Part shown: one piece after another, positions 63,279 to 64,000 of the stretch
Layout: the number at the start of each line of letters is the position of its first letter
How positions within the stretch are numbered: the first letter of the stretch is position 1
Source of the DNA: CBDCEG01 sp965215775
GTDB lineage: Bacteria; Pseudomonadota; Gammaproteobacteria; Cardiobacteriales; Ostreibacteriaceae
Reading direction: 5' to 3'
Assembly: GCA_965215775.1 (NCBI GenBank)
Contig: CBDCEG010000009.1
Coordinates: forward strand, 62,001 to 126,000
DNA: 64,000 nt
Position numbers and translations under genes: made by a program
Notes under the pieces: generated by a model
Database searches by the model: none
What the model saw: only the letters and a program-made list of their open reading frames with translations
What the model was told of the DNA's origin: nothing

Positions 63279-63779
63279 ATGAATAACACAAACGAACAAT
63301 CAAAACCTTGGTATAAATATTGGGCAGTCTGGCTAATTATAGTGCTTCCACTAACTGCAATTGTTGCCTCAGGAGTTACAGTTTATATTGCTATAATTTA
63401 TCATCAAGCACCAGCTGATAAAAGCTACTATAAAGAAGGTTTTACACAAAAAGAAATTACAATCTATTCAGATAAAGCTAAACAAATGAAGCTGGAAGCA
63501 ACTTTGCTTATTGATGGAAATATTGGAGAAGTAACATTTAATCAAAAATTAAATGATAAAAGTTTAGATATAAAATTCCAACACCCAATACTAGAAAAGA
63601 AAGATTTTAAAATAAAGGCTTTAGAATTAAGTGGAAATACTTACTCATTTGTTTTCCCTAAAGTTGATATCAAAGCCAATGACTGGGTGATTTTTATTAA
63701 CTCAGATAAAAACAAATGGCAATTAAAATCAAGACTTAAAAAAGGTATTAAAACTTTATTGCTTAAATCAACCAACTAA
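63279..63779 (+). CDS. ccoH: FixH/CcoH-family protein
   Basis: The 166-residue protein has a short cytoplasmic start (PWYKYWAVWLI), one span (about 15-37) and a periplasmic beta-rich domain with the motif ADKSYYKEGF, which is typical of FixH. It helps assemble the cbb3 oxidase or its copper transporter. The catalytic ccoNOP genes are not in the window. The partner ccoG lies directly before it. Confidence 0.88.
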   Translation: MNNTNEQSKPWYKYWAVWLIIVLPLTAIVASGVTVYIAIIYHQAPADKSYYKEGFTQKEITIYSDKAKQMKLEATLLIDGNIGEVTFNQKLNDKSLDIKFQHPILEKKDFKIKALELSGNTYSFVFPKVDIKANDWVIFINSDKNKWQLKSRLKKGIKTLLLKSTN

Positions 63780-63989
63780 AAAACTAGCTTTATTAGTGGT
63801 TATTTGAAAATTTTAAATCTGAATAAATAATTGATTAGCAGGCTTTATTTTCATTTATTAACTAGCTATGTTATCCTTATTTCATTGAAGCTAATCTGCT
63901 TCTTATCTGGCTTGTTTATTATATATAAATTTAGGCTTTTGAATTAGTCTCATATACTTCTAAATTGAGACAAAACAACGAGGAAATAT
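63780..63989. other. intergenic region without a recognised gene
   Basis: These 210 bases hold no open frame that I can support. An inverted repeat GTCTCA/TGAGAC (63947-63952 and 63966-63971) lies 18 bases before the next start codon and could be an operator. There is no T-run terminator after ccoH. Confidence 0.4.
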
Positions 63990-64000
63990 ATGGGTTTTGA
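63990..64000 (+). CDS. start of a gene that leaves the window
   Basis: A good ribosome site (GAGGAAA) precedes an ATG with only three codons visible (Met-Gly-Phe). The product cannot be identified. Confidence 0.45.

Overview
The window is an AT-rich chromosomal segment of a Gram-negative bacterium, most likely a low-GC gammaproteobacterium. The support is BamC beside DapA, the gene order hfq-hflX-hflK-hflC-hisZ, a fused chorismate mutase/prephenate dehydratase (pheA) directly after gyrA, Pal, EpmA and a Slam-type outer-membrane translocator. I could not name the genus. Coding density is high and genes sit in operons on both strands. I saw no tRNA, rRNA or CRISPR array.

Layout. 0-3 kb: the end of PTS Enzyme I, a YdcF-like protein and a GlcNAc PTS permease. 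3-9 kb: an rlmH/epmA operon interrupted by an intact IS5-type element. It is followed by a scarred stretch in which the epmA/epimerase junction occurs in repeated copies, with a broken membrane gene, an orphan membrane protein and a Sbal_3080-type lipoprotein between them. 8.8-18 kb: a zeta-type toxin-antitoxin pair and a pyrimidine operon pyrB-pyrC-pyrF-X-pyrE-pyrD. X is a GHKL ATPase fused to a Shedu-like nuclease domain. A relic of the membrane gene that follows the operon lies in front of it. 18-25 kb: an oligopeptide-type ABC importer with an NlpC/P60 peptidase and an M19 dipeptidase, probably for murein peptides. 25-35 kb: mostly housekeeping genes (gyrA, pheA, dapA, bamC, pal) and a lipoprotein cytochrome c. 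35-40 kb: a BMP-type nucleoside ABC importer.

40.3-46.3 kb is the most distinctive region. A Slam gene is split by an IS30-type element. Beside it are three paralogous surface lipoproteins with a TbpB-like C-terminal signature. Two of them carry 14 and 9 perfect copies of an octanucleotide 44 bp in front of their start codons, and two carry length-variable Lys/Pro/Thr linker repeats. This looks like a phase-variable, Slam-exported lipoprotein locus whose exporter has been knocked out.

46.4-57.7 kb holds an orphan OmpR-type response regulator, htpX, hisZ, hflC, hflK, hflX, hfq, uvrB, a DUF3592 protein, a GFA-family protein and ychF. 57.7-63.8 kb begins with a dithiol ArsR-type regulator of BigR/SqrR type. 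Two matching 22-bp palindromes, about 3 kb apart, lie before the genes it may control: a flavin disulfide reductase, a DUF302 protein, a BASS transporter, an AhpD-like protein and a DUF2892 protein. These are followed by ccoG and fixH of cbb3-oxidase maturation. The set suggests a reactive-sulfur response next to respiratory genes.

All functional statements come from reading the sequence and from family knowledge; no database search was run.
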